Source: Heterocephalus glaber (taxonomy: Eukaryota > Chordata > Mammalia > Rodentia > Bathyergidae). From it: 64,000 nucleotides of DNA. Each line of letters begins with the position of its first letter. Position 1 is the stretch's first letter. The position numbers and the translations under genes were made by a program. The DNA lies in NCBI RefSeq assembly GCF_000247695.1, contig NW_004624752.1, forward strand, positions 797,586 through 861,585, written 5' to 3'. The notes beneath the pieces were generated by a model. It ran no database searches. It saw only the letters and a program-made list of their open reading frames with translations, and had not been told where the DNA came from. Below, one piece after another: positions 1 to 10,779 of the stretch.

Positions 1-774
1 AAAATTCCCTTCTGTTTATTTATTTATTTTTTCCCTTCTGTTTAATTGCTTACCCTACCTTGTGTATTCATTCCATTAAACTTTTTTTTTCTGGCATTGT
101 TGGTTTCATTGTCTTCTTCTAGTATATCCTTGAGAATTTTCTGGGTGCTAATTTTGTGGTCATGAATTTCTAAAGGTGCTCTTTGTCATGCATGGAAAGA
201 CCTTATTTCTCTATCAATTTTGAAAGATAGTTTTTCTGGATATATTAGTATGGGTTGGAAGTTTGTTTGTTTTGTGCGTGTGTGTGTGTGTATGTGTGTG
301 TGTGTGTGTTTTCCCTCTGGGGCTTGATACCCTTCACTCCAAGCTCTCCTGGCCTTTAAGGTTTGTATTAAGAAGTCTGATGTAATTCTTGTCTTTACCT
401 TTGTATGTGATTTACTTTATTTCTCTTACAGATTTAAAAATTCTACCATTATGTTGGACTCCTGGGATTTTGACTATGCTATGTCATAGAGAGTTTCTTT
501 TTTGATTGTGGCTATTTGAGGTTCTATATTCATTCCTTGTCTGTATGTTAAATTGTTTTTCCATACTCAGAAATTTTTTGCTATTGTTTCTGTTCTGTCT
601 TATGTTTTACTAATTCTAATTAAGCTTACATTAGTTTTCTTTGTATCATCTAGCAGCTGTTTGATCCATTTTGCATGTTCTCTTGTTTTTAAGGTATCAC
701 TGAACATATGATCATGTTCATTACCCCTGTCTTCTAGTTCTGACACCCTCTTCACCCTAGTCATTTCTGCTGTC
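1..774 (-). mobile_element. L1-like sequence, antisense (5' part of a decayed element)
   Basis: T-rich + strand text such as TTGAAAGATAGTTTTTCTGGA resembles the reverse complement of the 5' part of old mammalian L1 copies. Similar text resumes at about 947-1029 and 1405-1525 between younger insertions, suggesting one L1 split by SINEs and an LTR. No intact ORF. Confidence 0.5.
274..309. repeat. (GT)n microsatellite
   Basis: A GT dinucleotide run of about 36 bp with one TA interruption, within antisense L1-like sequence. Confidence 0.9.
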
Positions 775-847
775 CGTACCAGGGATCGAACACAGGACCT
801 TGCACTTGTGAGGCAGGCACAGCACCACTGAGCTAAATCCCTGACCC
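775..847 (-). mobile_element. ID-type SINE
   Basis: On the minus strand it reads as a tRNA-derived SINE: a GATTTAGCTCAGTGGTG-like A box, a GTTCGATCCCTGGTACG-like B box and a CTTGTGAGGCAGG-like stem. It lacks a long A tail here. Confidence 0.75.
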
Positions 848-863
848 TTGCTGTCCATATATA

Positions 864-946
864 TTTTTTTTTTGGTACTGGGTATGGAACTCGGGACCTT
901 GTGCTTGTAAGGCAGGTGGCAGAACCACTGAGCTAAATCCCTGGCC
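864..946 (-). mobile_element. ID-type SINE with A tail
   Basis: Same family and orientation as the copy at 775-847. The T10 run at 864-873 is the A tail on the minus strand. The body ends at GGCC at 946. Confidence 0.85.
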
Positions 947-1029
947 ATAACTTTTAACAGAATTTTTTTGTCTCCTGGATTTCTGTTTGGTATCTTTTCA
1001 TGGACTCTAATATTTTGTTAAATTGGTGT

Positions 1030-1404
1030 GTTAGTTACTTTTCTCTCATTGCTGAGACAAAATACCAGACATCCAAAGTTAAAGGGGAAGGGGTTCATTT
1101 GGCTTACAGTTCATAGAGGGTTCAGTCCATAATCAGCCAACTCCAAGGCAAGGACAACAAACAGGCATGGCAGAGCAGAAACAACATGGCGCACACAAGG
1201 CAGCAAAGGTAACAAGGGAGTTAGCAGCTCTCCCTGGCCCTTTTATCTTATTCGGACTACTTAGGGTGGGCAGCACTCACACCCTTAATCTTAGTGCCCT
1301 TGAGCCTGGCATTGCATCATGAATCAATTCCAGCTTCACACACTCTAGATCAAGCCTATGACCACATGAGGCTTTGGGGGGACATCTAGATCCAAACCAT
1401 AACA
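1030..1404 (-). mobile_element. ERVL-MaLR LTR, antisense
   Basis: On the minus strand it begins TTATGGTTTGGATCTAG and reads into CCCCCCAAAGCCTCATGTG, as rodent MaLR LTRs (ORR1/MT type) do. It ends near the LTR 3' text seen on the + strand as TTAGTTACTTTTCTCTCATT. It appears as a solo LTR, probably inside an older L1. No coding. Confidence 0.65.
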
Positions 1405-1525
1405 ATTGTTTTTTCGTGTTTGGAATTGTGTTGTTTAGCTCAGGTAGCTTTTTATTGTGTATTAAGCCCATTGTCTGTTTAGTAATATCATTTTTTAGCT
1501 CACCAAGCACCTTATTGATCTGTTT

Positions 1526-1720
1526 TTTTTGAGACAGAGTCTTGCTATGTAGTTCAGGCTGGCCTTGAACTCATTTTTTTTTTTTTTTTGGTACCAGGGA
1601 TCGAACTCGGGCCCTTGCACTTGCAAGGCAGGTGGCGAAACCACTGAGCTAAATCCCCCGCCCTTGAACTCATTATGTATATAGCCCAGGCTGTCCTTGA
1701 CCTTATGACAATCCTGACTG
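1526..1720 (-). mobile_element. B1 SINE, antisense, split by an ID insertion
   Basis: GAGACAGAGTCTTGCTATG and the CAGGCTGGCCTTGAACTC text are 7SL-derived B1. The element is interrupted after CCTTGAACTCATT and resumes with the same 13 bases at 1,662. Confidence 0.75.
1576..1661 (-). mobile_element. ID-type SINE inserted in a B1, with target-site duplication
   Basis: Perfect 13-bp direct repeats CCTTGAACTCATT flank the insert (1,563-1,575 and 1,662-1,674). The body has intact A- and B-box-like text on the minus strand, with an A tail at the left. Confidence 0.9.
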
Positions 1721-2457
1721 CTAAGAGTTATTTTCTTTCCAAGTTCACATTTTTCTGTGTGAATCCTGAGTCCTGCCCCACTTTTCCTGCTGGGTGTGGT
1801 TGTGTCGTTGGTCAGTGGTGTCCACCCAACGGCTGTATCCACTCCAGCGTGTCCAGTTCCCACGTTCCTCTGTGTGCCCCAAGTCACAGGTTTCTCCACC
1901 TAGCTTCACAGCCTGGGGTTTGTGAGGCTCCCCCAGTTCCAGAGTCCCCTCTGCCTCTACACCCCAGTCTGTGGCAACTGTTTTAGCTGAGGTGTGTCCC
2001 TAATCACACTGGCAGATGGGGAAAGCAAACAGACCACTGAGCTCCGTGTTGGATGTAGGCAGCAGGGTGGGGTGAGGGGCAAGCAGCCCACTAGACCTAA
2101 TGCCAGCACTTAGACCCAACATCTTCTGAAAGCCACACACGACCACCTTGGCTTCTCAACTTGGAAGGTAGGACCCCTGTATCCTTCCCGGCCTGAGCTT
2201 CAACTTCTCAGGGGGGTCTATGCCTAGGCTTCACCCTCTCAGTGACTGTCTGTTATGGTCGACTCCCAGGCAATCATTGTGGTAGGGAACCCCAGAAACC
2301 CTGAAGTGGAGTTGTTCTGTGGCTCAGTATTAAACAATTAATCCCATCCCAAAATGTCTCTGATTAAGCACGCTCAAATATGGCTGTTGCTGCACTGGAT
2401 TTCCCCTTCAACTCTAGCCTGCTGTGTGGTAGGAGCTGGTTTCACAGAAAGAGCCTG
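1721..2457. other. Intergenic, no recognised feature
   Basis: Mixed-composition sequence with short open frames only (for example 1,675-1,986). I see no splice-bounded exon, RNA gene or clear repeat. Confidence 0.4.
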
Positions 2458-2555
2458 TTTTTTTTTTCTTTTTTTTTTTTGGTACTGAGGATTGAACTCA
2501 GGACCTTGTGCTTTCGAGGTAGAGGTGCAGAACCACTGAGCTAAATCCCTGGCCC
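2458..2555 (-). mobile_element. ID-type SINE
   Basis: A T-rich tail, then GGTACTGAGGATTGAACTC and CACTGAGCTAAATCCCTGG on the + strand mark an ID copy on the minus strand. AGCCTG near both ends may be a short target-site duplication. Confidence 0.85.
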
Positions 2556-2929
2556 AAGCCTGGCTGTTTTTACAGTTTACAATGACTGTGGACTCTTCTT
2601 GGGGCTAGTGCTGCTGGCCAGGCCCATTGTTGCTCCCGTGAGCTGCGGCCCTCTCCTGGCTCATCCTATGTTAGCAGAGCCAGTTCTCCCTGGGAGCTAG
2701 GGCTCAGCTTTCCAGACTGCTTTGTCCTTTGCTCTGCATCATGCTACATTTCTCCAGCTCCTGTGGTTTCTAGTTTTCCTGTCAGCTCTCTCCAGATTCC
2801 CAGAGATCCACTTCTTTTTTGTCTTCACCAAACTGTTTTCCAGGTGTCTCGATTCCAGGTCTCTGACAGGCTGTATTTGCTGCTGGTCTGTACTCTGCCA
2901 TTGTTAATCCCCTAGATTTCTCTATCAAC

Positions 2930-3011
2930 ACTGCTTTCCCCATTTCTCAGAATTTGCTATATGTTGTATTTTTGTTTTAATTCAGTTCAACATTTTAAAA
3001 TTCCCTATGCC
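2930..3011 (-). mobile_element. L1-like antisense sequence, left part
   Basis: T-rich text before the SINE pair at 3,012-3,328. It seems continuous in character with the stronger L1-like text from 3,342. Confidence 0.35.
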
Positions 3012-3211
3012 TTTTTTTTTTGGTACTGAGGATTAAACCCAACACCTTCATATTGAGCTACATCCCCAGCCCTTTAAAAAAATTTTTATTTTGAGACAGA
3101 ATCTTGCTAAGTCAATAACTTGCCCAGATGGTTGAACTTGGGAGTCTCCTACCTCAGCTTTCCAGGATGCTAGAATTACAGGCATGTGCAACCAAGCCTT
3201 GCTGATTTTAG
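3012..3211 (-). mobile_element. Composite B1 + ID-like SINE (B1-dID type)
   Basis: On the minus strand a B1-like half (GCCTGTAATTCTAGCATCC, GAGACAGAAT complement) is followed by an A-rich linker and an ID-like half (GGGGATGTAGCTCAATATG) with an A tail. This order matches B1-dID elements. Confidence 0.6.
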
Positions 3212-3234
3212 TTCTAAAATTTCCATTTGATTCT

Positions 3235-3328
3235 CCCCCTGCCCCCCAGTACTGGGGATTGAACTCAGGACCTCAGGACCTTGCACTTTCGAAGCAGGCA
3301 TAGCACCACTGAGCTAAATCCCCTGCCC
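3235..3328 (-). mobile_element. ID-type SINE with 13-bp target-site duplication
   Basis: TCCATTTGATTCT occurs at 3,222-3,234 and 3,329-3,341, flanking an ID body. The tail is C-rich rather than T-rich, an unusual degraded tail. It contains a small internal duplication (CAGGACCT twice). Confidence 0.85.
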
Positions 3329-3341
3329 TCCATTTGATTCT

Positions 3342-3600
3342 TAATCAAACGAACAAACATCTGACTCTTTGGTTTGGTTTTGGTAAGATTTTCTATTTTT
3401 AATGTTTCAAGATTATTTGTAATTGTCTATTAGGCATTTTTGTGATGTCTGCTGTATGATCCTTGTCATATAATTCCAACAACTGACTCATCAACGTTGG
3501 TTGGCATCTGCTGATTATCTTTCCTCATTCAAATTAGGAGTTTCCTAGTTCTTGGTATGACGAGTCATCTTCAAATTGCAGCCTAGACAGCTTGGACACT
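3342..3600 (-). mobile_element. L1-like antisense sequence, right part
   Basis: Text such as CATATAATTCCAACAACTG, TTGGCATCTGCTGATTATC and TTCTTGGTATGACGAGTCAT resembles the complement of the 5' part of old L1 families. Confidence 0.5.
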
Positions 3601-4214
3601 ATTTTAGGAGCTTTGGAGCTTGGTGTCATCTGGCCAGGACACACTGGATAAGTGCAGCACAGCCTGGTCCACTCTGCTAAGTTGTGGCCCAACTGTGACC
3701 CAGTTTTGAAAGCCCTTGCATTCCTGCTCTGTTCTATTCATTTGGTGCCACAGAGGCATCCACTTCATTCTGTGGGTGCCGTCTGTGAGGACAGAGGTGT
3801 TTCTTGTGCTGCCCATTGCTGCTGGGTGGGGAGGGGAGAGGCCAAGCCCATGTGTGGACCTGGTAACTGCAGGTTTCTGGCCATTGCTGTTGACTTCCCA
3901 GTGGCAGGGCCTGTGGGGTCCCCCAGGGACTAGGTGGGAGGCCAGAGAGATGCCAGGCCTGGCTGCCTGCTACTGTTGGTGGGAGGATCATGAGCCCTGG
4001 GCCCCACAGCCCTGACTGCTGGGGTGGATGGAGACTTGATGCTTGTCCAGTCCTTGGTGCCTGGCTGGCCTACTTCTCTCCTCCCTCCACTCAGAATCCT
4101 GTAATTGTCTGCTGTGTCATTTAAAAGTTGTATTTCGCTGGAGGACCAGGGAGAGATCCATCCATATCATCTATTCCTGAACTCAAAGTCTCTGGTTTTA
4201 TTCTTAACTTTTAT
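3601..4214. other. Intergenic, mostly unrecognised
   Basis: GC-richer stretch with overlapping short open frames on both strands and no coding signature. Part may continue the L1 relic on the left. Confidence 0.35.
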
Positions 4215-4960
4215 AGATGTAATTATTTATTTGAAGTATTTTTAAGACAGCTTAGCCTGCGTACAGCTTACCCACATGGCACGTGCAGCTCAGTGGCTTT
4301 GGTGAGCTCTCTCCACAGTCCTAATGGCAGCATGGTCACCTGCAGGATAAGCTGCATGCCCTCAGCTCTCACTTCCACTCCAACCTCACCTGGTCTCGTC
4401 ACAGATTTGCCCCCTGGACACTTCCTGCAGGGAGAATTGTAAGCATAGCGTTTGGTGTCTGGTTCCTCTCACTAAGCACAAGGTCTTGGAGGTCTTCCCT
4501 GGTGCGGCATGTGTCCCAGCTTCGTGCATCCATGCTGTGACCTCACACTCCATTTCTGGACATGCCATGCTTGATGTTGTCCTCATGGTTTGGCATTTGT
4601 GAAAAACATGTCTATGGATGTTCCCATGCTCATTTCACACAAGACATATGTTTCCATTTCTTTTGGGCATGGACTGCATCCTATGGGTAGAAGGGCAAGT
4701 GCTGCATCCTTTGTTAATTCCACGTGCATTGTTTTGAGAAGTACCTGCCATTTTCCAAAGCAGCTGTGGATGCAGGTTCCTGTCTCCATGTCCACATCCT
4801 GGTAGGTGTGCCCTGGTGTCTTATTGTGGATTTCATTTGCAGTTCCCTGATGGCTGACGCTACTGAGCCTCTTTTCATACCCTAATAGGCCATTTGTATA
4901 TTTTTGGAGAAGGGTCTATTGAAGTCCTTTTCTCATTTTCAATTGGTGCATGTGTGCATG
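4215..4960 (-). mobile_element. L1 3' UTR-like sequence, antisense
   Basis: Markers of old mammalian L1 3' ends are seen on the + strand: CACTAAGCACAAGGTCTTG, CATTTCTTTTGGGCATGGAC, TTTTCCAAAGCAGCTGTGG and GGCCATTTGTATATTTTTGG. Decayed, no ORF. Confidence 0.65.
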
Positions 4961-5249
4961 TGGGTGGTTTTCACTGTTGTTGAACTGAGGCATTGGCTTT
5001 TGCTAAGAGGGAGATGGGATGCCAAGGAGGTGCTCAGCACAGGTGTGATGGAGTCATGAGGCTGCCGAACAGAGAAACAGACAGGTGCAGGCTGAGGAGC
5101 TGTGATGGACAGGGCACTGGCTGTGCCAGGTGAGAGGGGCTGGCAGTAGGTACATCGTGAAGGGCGAGCCCATGGAGTTTTCTGATGTGTCTCCAAGGGC
5201 CATAGGGGCTGCCCAGCAGGAAGCAGGAAGGTGCCAGTAGCTGACAGGG

Positions 5250-5630
5250 TGCATTTATGTCCTATACTGCTGTGACAAAGGATCATAGGCTGGGCACCTT
5301 AAAACAACATGAATTTCTTGTCTCCCTATTCTGGAGGCCGGAAGTCTGAAATCCAGGTGTGGGCAGGACTGGCTCCCTCTGTAGCCTACAGGGGGCCCTT
5401 CCTGGCTCCTCCATCTCCTAGAGGCCTCTAGCCTCCACTTCTTGGCTTGTGGCTATGTCACTCCAGGCTCTGGCTCTGCCATCACATGGCTGTCTTCCCA
5501 CTGTGTGTCTGTGTCTAAATTTCCCTCTTTTCATAAGGACATGAGTCATTGGATTAGGGCCCAGCCCTATGACCTGATCTTGATTTCATTTGCAAAGACT
5601 ATTTCCAAACAGGGGCACTGTCACAAGCAG
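5250..5630 (-). mobile_element. ERVL-MaLR (MLT1-like) LTR, antisense
   Basis: Text such as CTTAAAACAACATGAATTTC, ATTCTGGAGGCCGGAAGTC and CATTGGATTAGGGCCCA is the antisense signature of MLT1/MST-type LTRs. Decayed and non-coding. Confidence 0.55.
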
Positions 5631-5936
5631 CGTGGCCGACCGAGAGCTTCAAGTCCTTCCAAGAGGCACATTATTCCCATGGTAGATGGAGGACAATAGA
5701 GAAGCTGAGAGATGAAGGTAGGAGCTGAACCTTAGGCAGGTAAGATCTAGAGGCCCAGTGGACACCTGGAAGGACATGCTGAGGAGGAGGCTACTGCAGC
5801 GGTCAAAGTGTAATTTCCAAAAAGTTAGATACATGATTCATATAACTCTAAAGTGAAGATGTGTCAGAGGCTTATTTAATCATTAATAGAGGAAACAAGC
5901 ATGATGGTGGGGCTGGTTCAAAAGACTGGAAAGAGC

Positions 5937-6160
5937 CAGGCATGGTCATGCACGCCTATAATCCCAGGTACTCTGGAGGCTAAAGCAGGAGGATCATAAA
6001 TTTGAGGCCAGCCTGGGCAACTTAGTGAGACCCTATTTCAAAGTAAAATAATAAAAATAAAACAAATAGGTTTGGGATGTAGGTCAGTAACAGAGTGCCT
6101 GGCTAGCATGCACAAAGCCTCAGGTTCAGCCCTCAGTATTTAAAAGAAGAAGAAAAAAGT
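5937..6160 (+). mobile_element. Composite B1 + ID-like SINE (B1-dID type)
   Basis: B1-like half AGCCAGGCATGGTCATGCAC to GAGACCCTATTTCAAAG, an AT-rich linker, then an ID-like half TTGGGATGTAGGTCAGTAAC with GGTTCAGCCCTCAGTATT and an A-rich end. Confidence 0.75.
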
Positions 6161-7264
6161 TAAAGATGAAAATATTTTCAGTAACAGAAAAAAAGCTTAC
6201 TTTAGTAAACTTGCTAATTTAACTTAAAAAACAAAACTTTGTTAATGCTCTATAGGACTGTAAAACTGCCACGTTTTCTAACTATAATCTTTTCTTATCA
6301 AGCAGAAATAATTTCTATCACCACTCACTACTGGACAGAATTCATCTGCATTGCCTTCAGACAAGAATCACTGTACTTAGCCATCTGTTTTCTACAAGTT
6401 CAAGTCTACCCTTGCTGAGTTATAAAACATCAAATCAATAGGAAACAGCCAGTTAAGCAGGTGCACAGCCCAGGAGCCTGAGTGTCCCACTGAGAGGACA
6501 TAGTGCCTTCCTCATGCCTGGTCCTGTTTGGGAAAATTTTCCTTCGTAGTTTTCCTGGTGATGAATGAGCTGCAGAGGTTCTTTTTGGCTGAGGAACGCC
6601 ACCCTTCTTGCATTGCTGACTTGACTCATCTGCACAGAGGCTGCAAGGGGGTAATTAACCTGTACCAGCCTCCTGGCTAGGCGGCTCATCTAAGGCATGC
6701 ATTGCATAAGGCAAGGCAAAGCTGGAAAATCAACTCTGTCTGGGGATGTCATCATGAGGAATGCAGGACTGAGTTTCTGCTATGCCTGAGATGTTCATTT
6801 GCCCAATTTTGTTCCCAGCCGGGGGGCTGAGCTGAGCCAGTCTCCCCCAGCTCTCCTTCTCACACCTTGTGGGTGGTGTATTTGGGCGCATACCCCTCTT
6901 CTTCAGGCCCCTGCTGGCTTTGAGGCACCCAGCTTGCAGGAAGCCACTCCCTGCATCTTGCAAGGTTGACCTTTAGCCAGAGAGCAGTGGCCTGACTGGT
7001 ATGGGTCTGAGGGCGGTGTAGGTGCCGGCTCAAGCCAGCTGCTCCCATCCTGTCCCCTGAAGGTGATGTGTCACGTTGGCTCCAAGACATTAACTCTCAA
7101 ATATGACATCTACCCAAAGCCTTGCTCAGACAGCCAATGTATCCATTTATATCTTGCTGAAAAGGAGCATTGATTTCTTTTGTAACTATGTACATCCCTA
7201 GATTTCCATGTAAAGAACATCAGTAAAAACTATTTTTTGTGATTTCTGGAGTGAGAAAATGTTA
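6161..7264. other. Intergenic, no recognised feature
   Basis: Unique-looking sequence. Open frames at 6,453-6,963 on the minus strand are short and overlap in different frames, without exon signals. Confidence 0.4.
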
Positions 7265-7279
7265 TTTAAGGAATGTTTC

Positions 7280-7461
7280 TTCCTTTTTTTCTTTTTCCTT
7301 TTCTTTTTGTTTTTCGGTTTTTTGAGGCAGGGTCTCCCTTTGTAGTTCAGGCTGGCCCTGAACTCACTATGTAGCCCAGGCTGGCCTTGAATTAGCAGTG
7401 ATCCTCCTGCCTCAGCCTTCGGAATGCTGGAATTATAGGCATGCGCCACCATGCTCAGCAG
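7280..7461 (-). mobile_element. B1-type SINE with internal duplication and intact target-site duplication
   Basis: TTTAAGGAATGTTTC flanks it at 7,265-7,279 and 7,462-7,476. The body carries CAGGCTGGCCCTGAACTC and CAGGCTGGCCTTGAATTA in tandem, the internal duplication common in rodent B1 elements. Confidence 0.88.
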
Positions 7462-7476
7462 TTTAAGGAATGTTTC

Positions 7477-7949
7477 ATTTGTCTGTGAAAACACAGTCTT
7501 CTAAATTAAAAGTTAGAGATAGATCCAGAAGAAGGGAATAAAGGGCTTTATCTTATTCCTTCCAGAAAAGAGCATTACAAAAAACCTATCACCATGCTGT
7601 TCTTTGCCGTTTGTTGGGTTCATGTTTTCCACCAGCAGAGCTAACAGTTCGGAGGGCAGCAATGTCCTCAGAGCTGAGCTCTTGACAGGTGTGTCAGTGG
7701 AGGGCCCAGATGATGTGTCTGTGGCCAAGTCTCTGCCCGATGAAGCCCAGAGGTGGCACACATGGGGCTCTGAGCTAAGTGAACAGAGCTTCTTGCTGTG
7801 GAAGGACAGTTATAAATATGGGGAGAGGAAGGAGAACAAATGCCAGGTTACATTGGAATTGGACAGCTGACCTAGCATGCCCTGGGTTCAGTCTCTGGGT
7901 GGGAGGGGGGCGTGGATTGAGAGAACACAGCAGGCCTAGGTATATGTGT
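7477..7949. other. Intergenic, no recognised feature
   Basis: No repeat or exon signal that I can name; only short open frames. Confidence 0.4.
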
Positions 7950-8199
7950 GTACATACTTACACAATTCCCAGCTCTCTCTGCTGGGTGTAAACAGAATCA
8001 CACCTTATAGTCTTCTATGATTTGCTTCTTCCATTCAGCCTGATGTGTTTGAAGTGGCCATGTAGCTCCATGGTGCAACCATGTACTTTCAGGGCTGTGT
8101 GCTATTCCATTGTATGGAGATATCTCACTCCATTTATCCACTTGGTTGTGGACATTTGGGGATCTGCCTCAGTATTTTTGCTGCTAAAAACACTGTGGG
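7950..8199 (-). mobile_element. L1 3' UTR-like fragment, antisense
   Basis: GTGTGCTATTCCATTGTATGG, then TATCTCACTCCATTTATCC and GTTGTGGACATTTGGGG are typical of L1 3' ends in antisense. Confidence 0.65.
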
Positions 8200-8410
8200 A
8201 GCTGGGTACAGTGGCTCATGGCAATAATTCCAGCTATTCAGGAGGCTGAGGCAGGAGGATCATAAGTTTGAGGCCAGCCTGAGCAACTTAGCAAGACCTG
8301 TCTTTTAAAAAGGGGGGAATTAGCTAAGAGCAGGAGGGATGTAACTTCCAGTGGTAAGCACCCCTGGGCACAATCCCCAGTACCACAAAAAACCCCCAAC
8401 AACCGACCCC
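8200..8410 (+). mobile_element. Composite B1 + ID-like SINE (B1-dID type)
   Basis: B1-like GAGCTGGGTACAGTGGCTC to AGCAAGACCTGTCTTTTAAA, then an ID-like half ending CACAATCCCCAGTACCAC and an A/C-rich tail. Confidence 0.75.
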
Positions 8411-8539
8411 CCAAACAACTGGTCCTCTCAACATTTTTGCACGTCTTCTGATGAACAAGGGCAAGTGTCTCAGGCACAAGCTCAGGAGCTGAAGGCACCT
8501 AAGAATATGCATGGCCTCGACTCCACACCTAGGTGTGGG

Positions 8540-8830
8540 GACACATGTTGTGGTGGCTTGCATTTTCCCAAAGTGGCCCTGACTTCTCTCCTACAGTGTG
8601 CCGCTCTTCAACTATGCCTCTGATGCTCTCCCATCAGGACTGGAGTCTGCACCCCCTCCCAGCTCTTGAATCCGGACAAGGTTGTCGCTGCAGAAGTGAT
8701 GCTATGAGACTTCTGAGGCTAGGCTGTGACAAACAATGCAAGTCTCATCTGGTTCTCTTGGGACTCTTACCTTTGGAACCTGGCCACCATCCCAAAGGAA
8801 GCCTAATGTCCTCAGATGCAAAGCAAACCC
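8540..8830 (+). mobile_element. MLT1-like LTR relic
   Basis: Text such as GTGATGCTATGAGACTTCTG, TGGTTCTCTTGGGACTCTTA and GAACCTGGCCACCATCCCA recalls old MLT1-type LTRs in the sense direction. Highly decayed. Confidence 0.35.
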
Positions 8831-9226
8831 TTAGCCTCTGTAAAAAGAAAAAAGAAAATTAAATATTTCCAACACACAGGGGCACAAGATACAGATTCCC
8901 ATTCCAAAAGATAGGAAAAGGGGGATAGAAAGCAATGAGATCAAAGTAAGACCAAAACTGAGCAGGAAAAAATTAAGTCTTGTAGTTCCAGGTCCAGCAC
9001 CCAGGACAAGTTGTGGCAGTGAAATATGAACTCCACAGGGCTTGAGTGGCCCTGCCCGTGACATTGCTGGTGGTTTAAACTGCCCCTTCTCCTCTTGCAC
9101 TGGCTTTGCTCAAACTTTGTGGCTTTCTTAAGCCATTCTACATTCCTGGCTCTTCCAACTTCCTGGGGCCTCCACTGGGGGTTCACTCTCACAGCTTCAT
9201 GAATTGCCCTCTCAGGGGCACACTGC

Positions 9227-9260
9227 CTGAAATCTGTGAAATCTGAAATCTGAAATCTGA
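9227..9260. repeat. (AAATCTG)n short tandem repeat
   Basis: About four tandem copies of a 7-bp unit with one GTG interruption, inside the MaLR internal region. Confidence 0.8.
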
Positions 9261-9581
9261 CTTTTCATGACTCTACAACTCTTACATTCTGCATGCCTAT
9301 AAAACCAGCACCACATGGGTAAAGCCAAGGTCTGCTACCAGCTCAAGCAGTAGGCAGGTTCCCTTGCAACATGGGTGCAGCGGTCTCTGAGCGTCTGAAT
9401 GGCAACAAATTCCTTAGGGAGCCATTCTTGATCTTGGTGCCCTGGGGCTGTCTTATCAAGGCAAAGTCTTTCACTTTTGCAATTTTGAGCCTTTGAAGGG
9501 TGGTGCCTAGCAGTTCTCCACATGCCTTTGAGCCATTTTTCCTATTGTCCTATTGTAAAGTACTTGGCTGCTGTTGCTACC

Positions 9582-9699
9582 TCTTTTTTTGAGACAGGGT
9601 CTTGCTATGTAATTCAGACTGGCTTTGTACTCATGGCAGTCCTCCTGCTCTCGCCCTCCCAAGTGCTAGGATTACAGGTGTGTGCCACCATGCCTGGCT
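9582..9699 (-). mobile_element. B1 SINE, antisense
   Basis: GAGACAGGGTCTTGCTATG through GGATTACAGGTGTGTGCCAC on the + strand. It interrupts the MaLR internal sequence. Confidence 0.85.
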
Positions 9700-10262
9700 T
9701 TGGCTTCTCCTTAATGCTACTCTTTTGGCAACCAAGCTCTGTTCTCTTCTGCTTCACAGGCCCCAACTTTCCCAGAGCTTTCTTTCTGGCCAAATTTAAA
9801 ACTTGTTAATTCATCTAGCTTTGCTGTTTGTTCTTGGTTTTCATATAAAACTGGCTAAAAGCCTCCAACAGTAGCCAGGCCACAGCCTGAAAGTTGGGTT
9901 GCCTTGAAATTTCCTCTGCGAGATCGATCTCCCAACTGTAAACTCAGACTCCTGCAGTTTCAGGACATGAGCAAAATATAGACAAATTTTCTGCCAGAGC
10001 CTAACACACATGGAGTCCACTGCCAATACAGTTATTTTTCCCAACTGAAACCTCCAGAGCCTGGTCTTTACTGGCAGCATTTTGATCCTTTGAGCTCTGA
10101 CCAGTATTGCACATCAAGCCCTGCTTACACCATTCTAGAGTTGCTTCTCCAGCCATAATCTCCAAACCTTTCTAAATTCCTTCTTTCAACCAGTTCCAAA
10201 GGCTTCTGAACCACATGATTTGGTAGTCTCATAGCAATGACTCTACTTCTCTGATACCAAAA

Positions 10263-10627
10263 TGTGTTTTAGTTACTTTCCTCATTGCTGGGACACAACA
10301 CTTGACACCTACAACTTAAAGGAAGCAAGGGTTATCTTGGCTTATGTTTCAGAAATTTCAGTCCTTGTATGTTTGTCTGGGTCCAGGCAGAAGCAGTATG
10401 GTAGAAGGGTCTGGAAGAGGAGAGCTGTTTACGGCATGGCATCCAGGAAGCAGAGTGAAATAAACCCTTCTGGGCCATGCCCCAGTGACCTACCTGCCTC
10501 TTCCAACCAGTCCCTTCTTCCTAACAGCAAGTCAGCTATTAATGCCCTATAATTCAATCACCTTCCAAAAGCCACACCTATAAGTGTATGAGGCTCTTGG
10601 GGGAAATCTGGATATAAACCATAACAC
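10263..10627 (-). mobile_element. ERVL-MaLR LTR, antisense
   Basis: On the minus strand it starts near GTTATGGTTTATATCCAG and ends at the complement of TTTTAGTTACTTTCCTC, paralleling the LTR at 1,030-1,404. It adjoins internal sequence, so it is the 5' LTR of a minus-strand element. Confidence 0.65.
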
Positions 10628-10695
10628 CAATCGTTTGGAAGGTATGTATGTTGCAAATATCTTAGTTATTTTTCCTTCTCTTCATAGTATCTTTT

Positions 10696-10779
10696 TTTTT
10701 TTTTTTGGTATTGGGGATTGAACTTGGGTCCTTGCGCTTGCACAGCAGGTGGCAAAACCACTGAGCTAAATCCCTGGCC
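10696..10779 (-). mobile_element. ID-type SINE with perfect 18-bp target-site duplication
   Basis: CTCTTCATAGTATCTTTT occurs at 10,678-10,695 and 10,780-10,797. The body is near consensus, which suggests a recent insertion. Confidence 0.93.

Larger units (their letters stand above)
8860..10262 (-). mobile_element. ERVL-MaLR internal region, antisense
   Basis: Non-coding AT/GC-mixed sequence runs directly into the LTR at 10,263, with text like ATTAAATATTTCCAAC and CCCATTCCAAAAG near its far end and ACCAGTTCCAAAGG near the LTR, as in MaLR internal parts. Frames are broken throughout. A B1 (9,582-9,699) is inserted. I see no matching second LTR on the left, so the element is probably truncated. 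Confidence 0.55.

Noticed and set aside
1576..1661. tRNA gene
   Set aside because: A- and B-box-like text is present, but this and all similar copies are ID SINEs with A tails and target-site duplications and lack a full cloverleaf.
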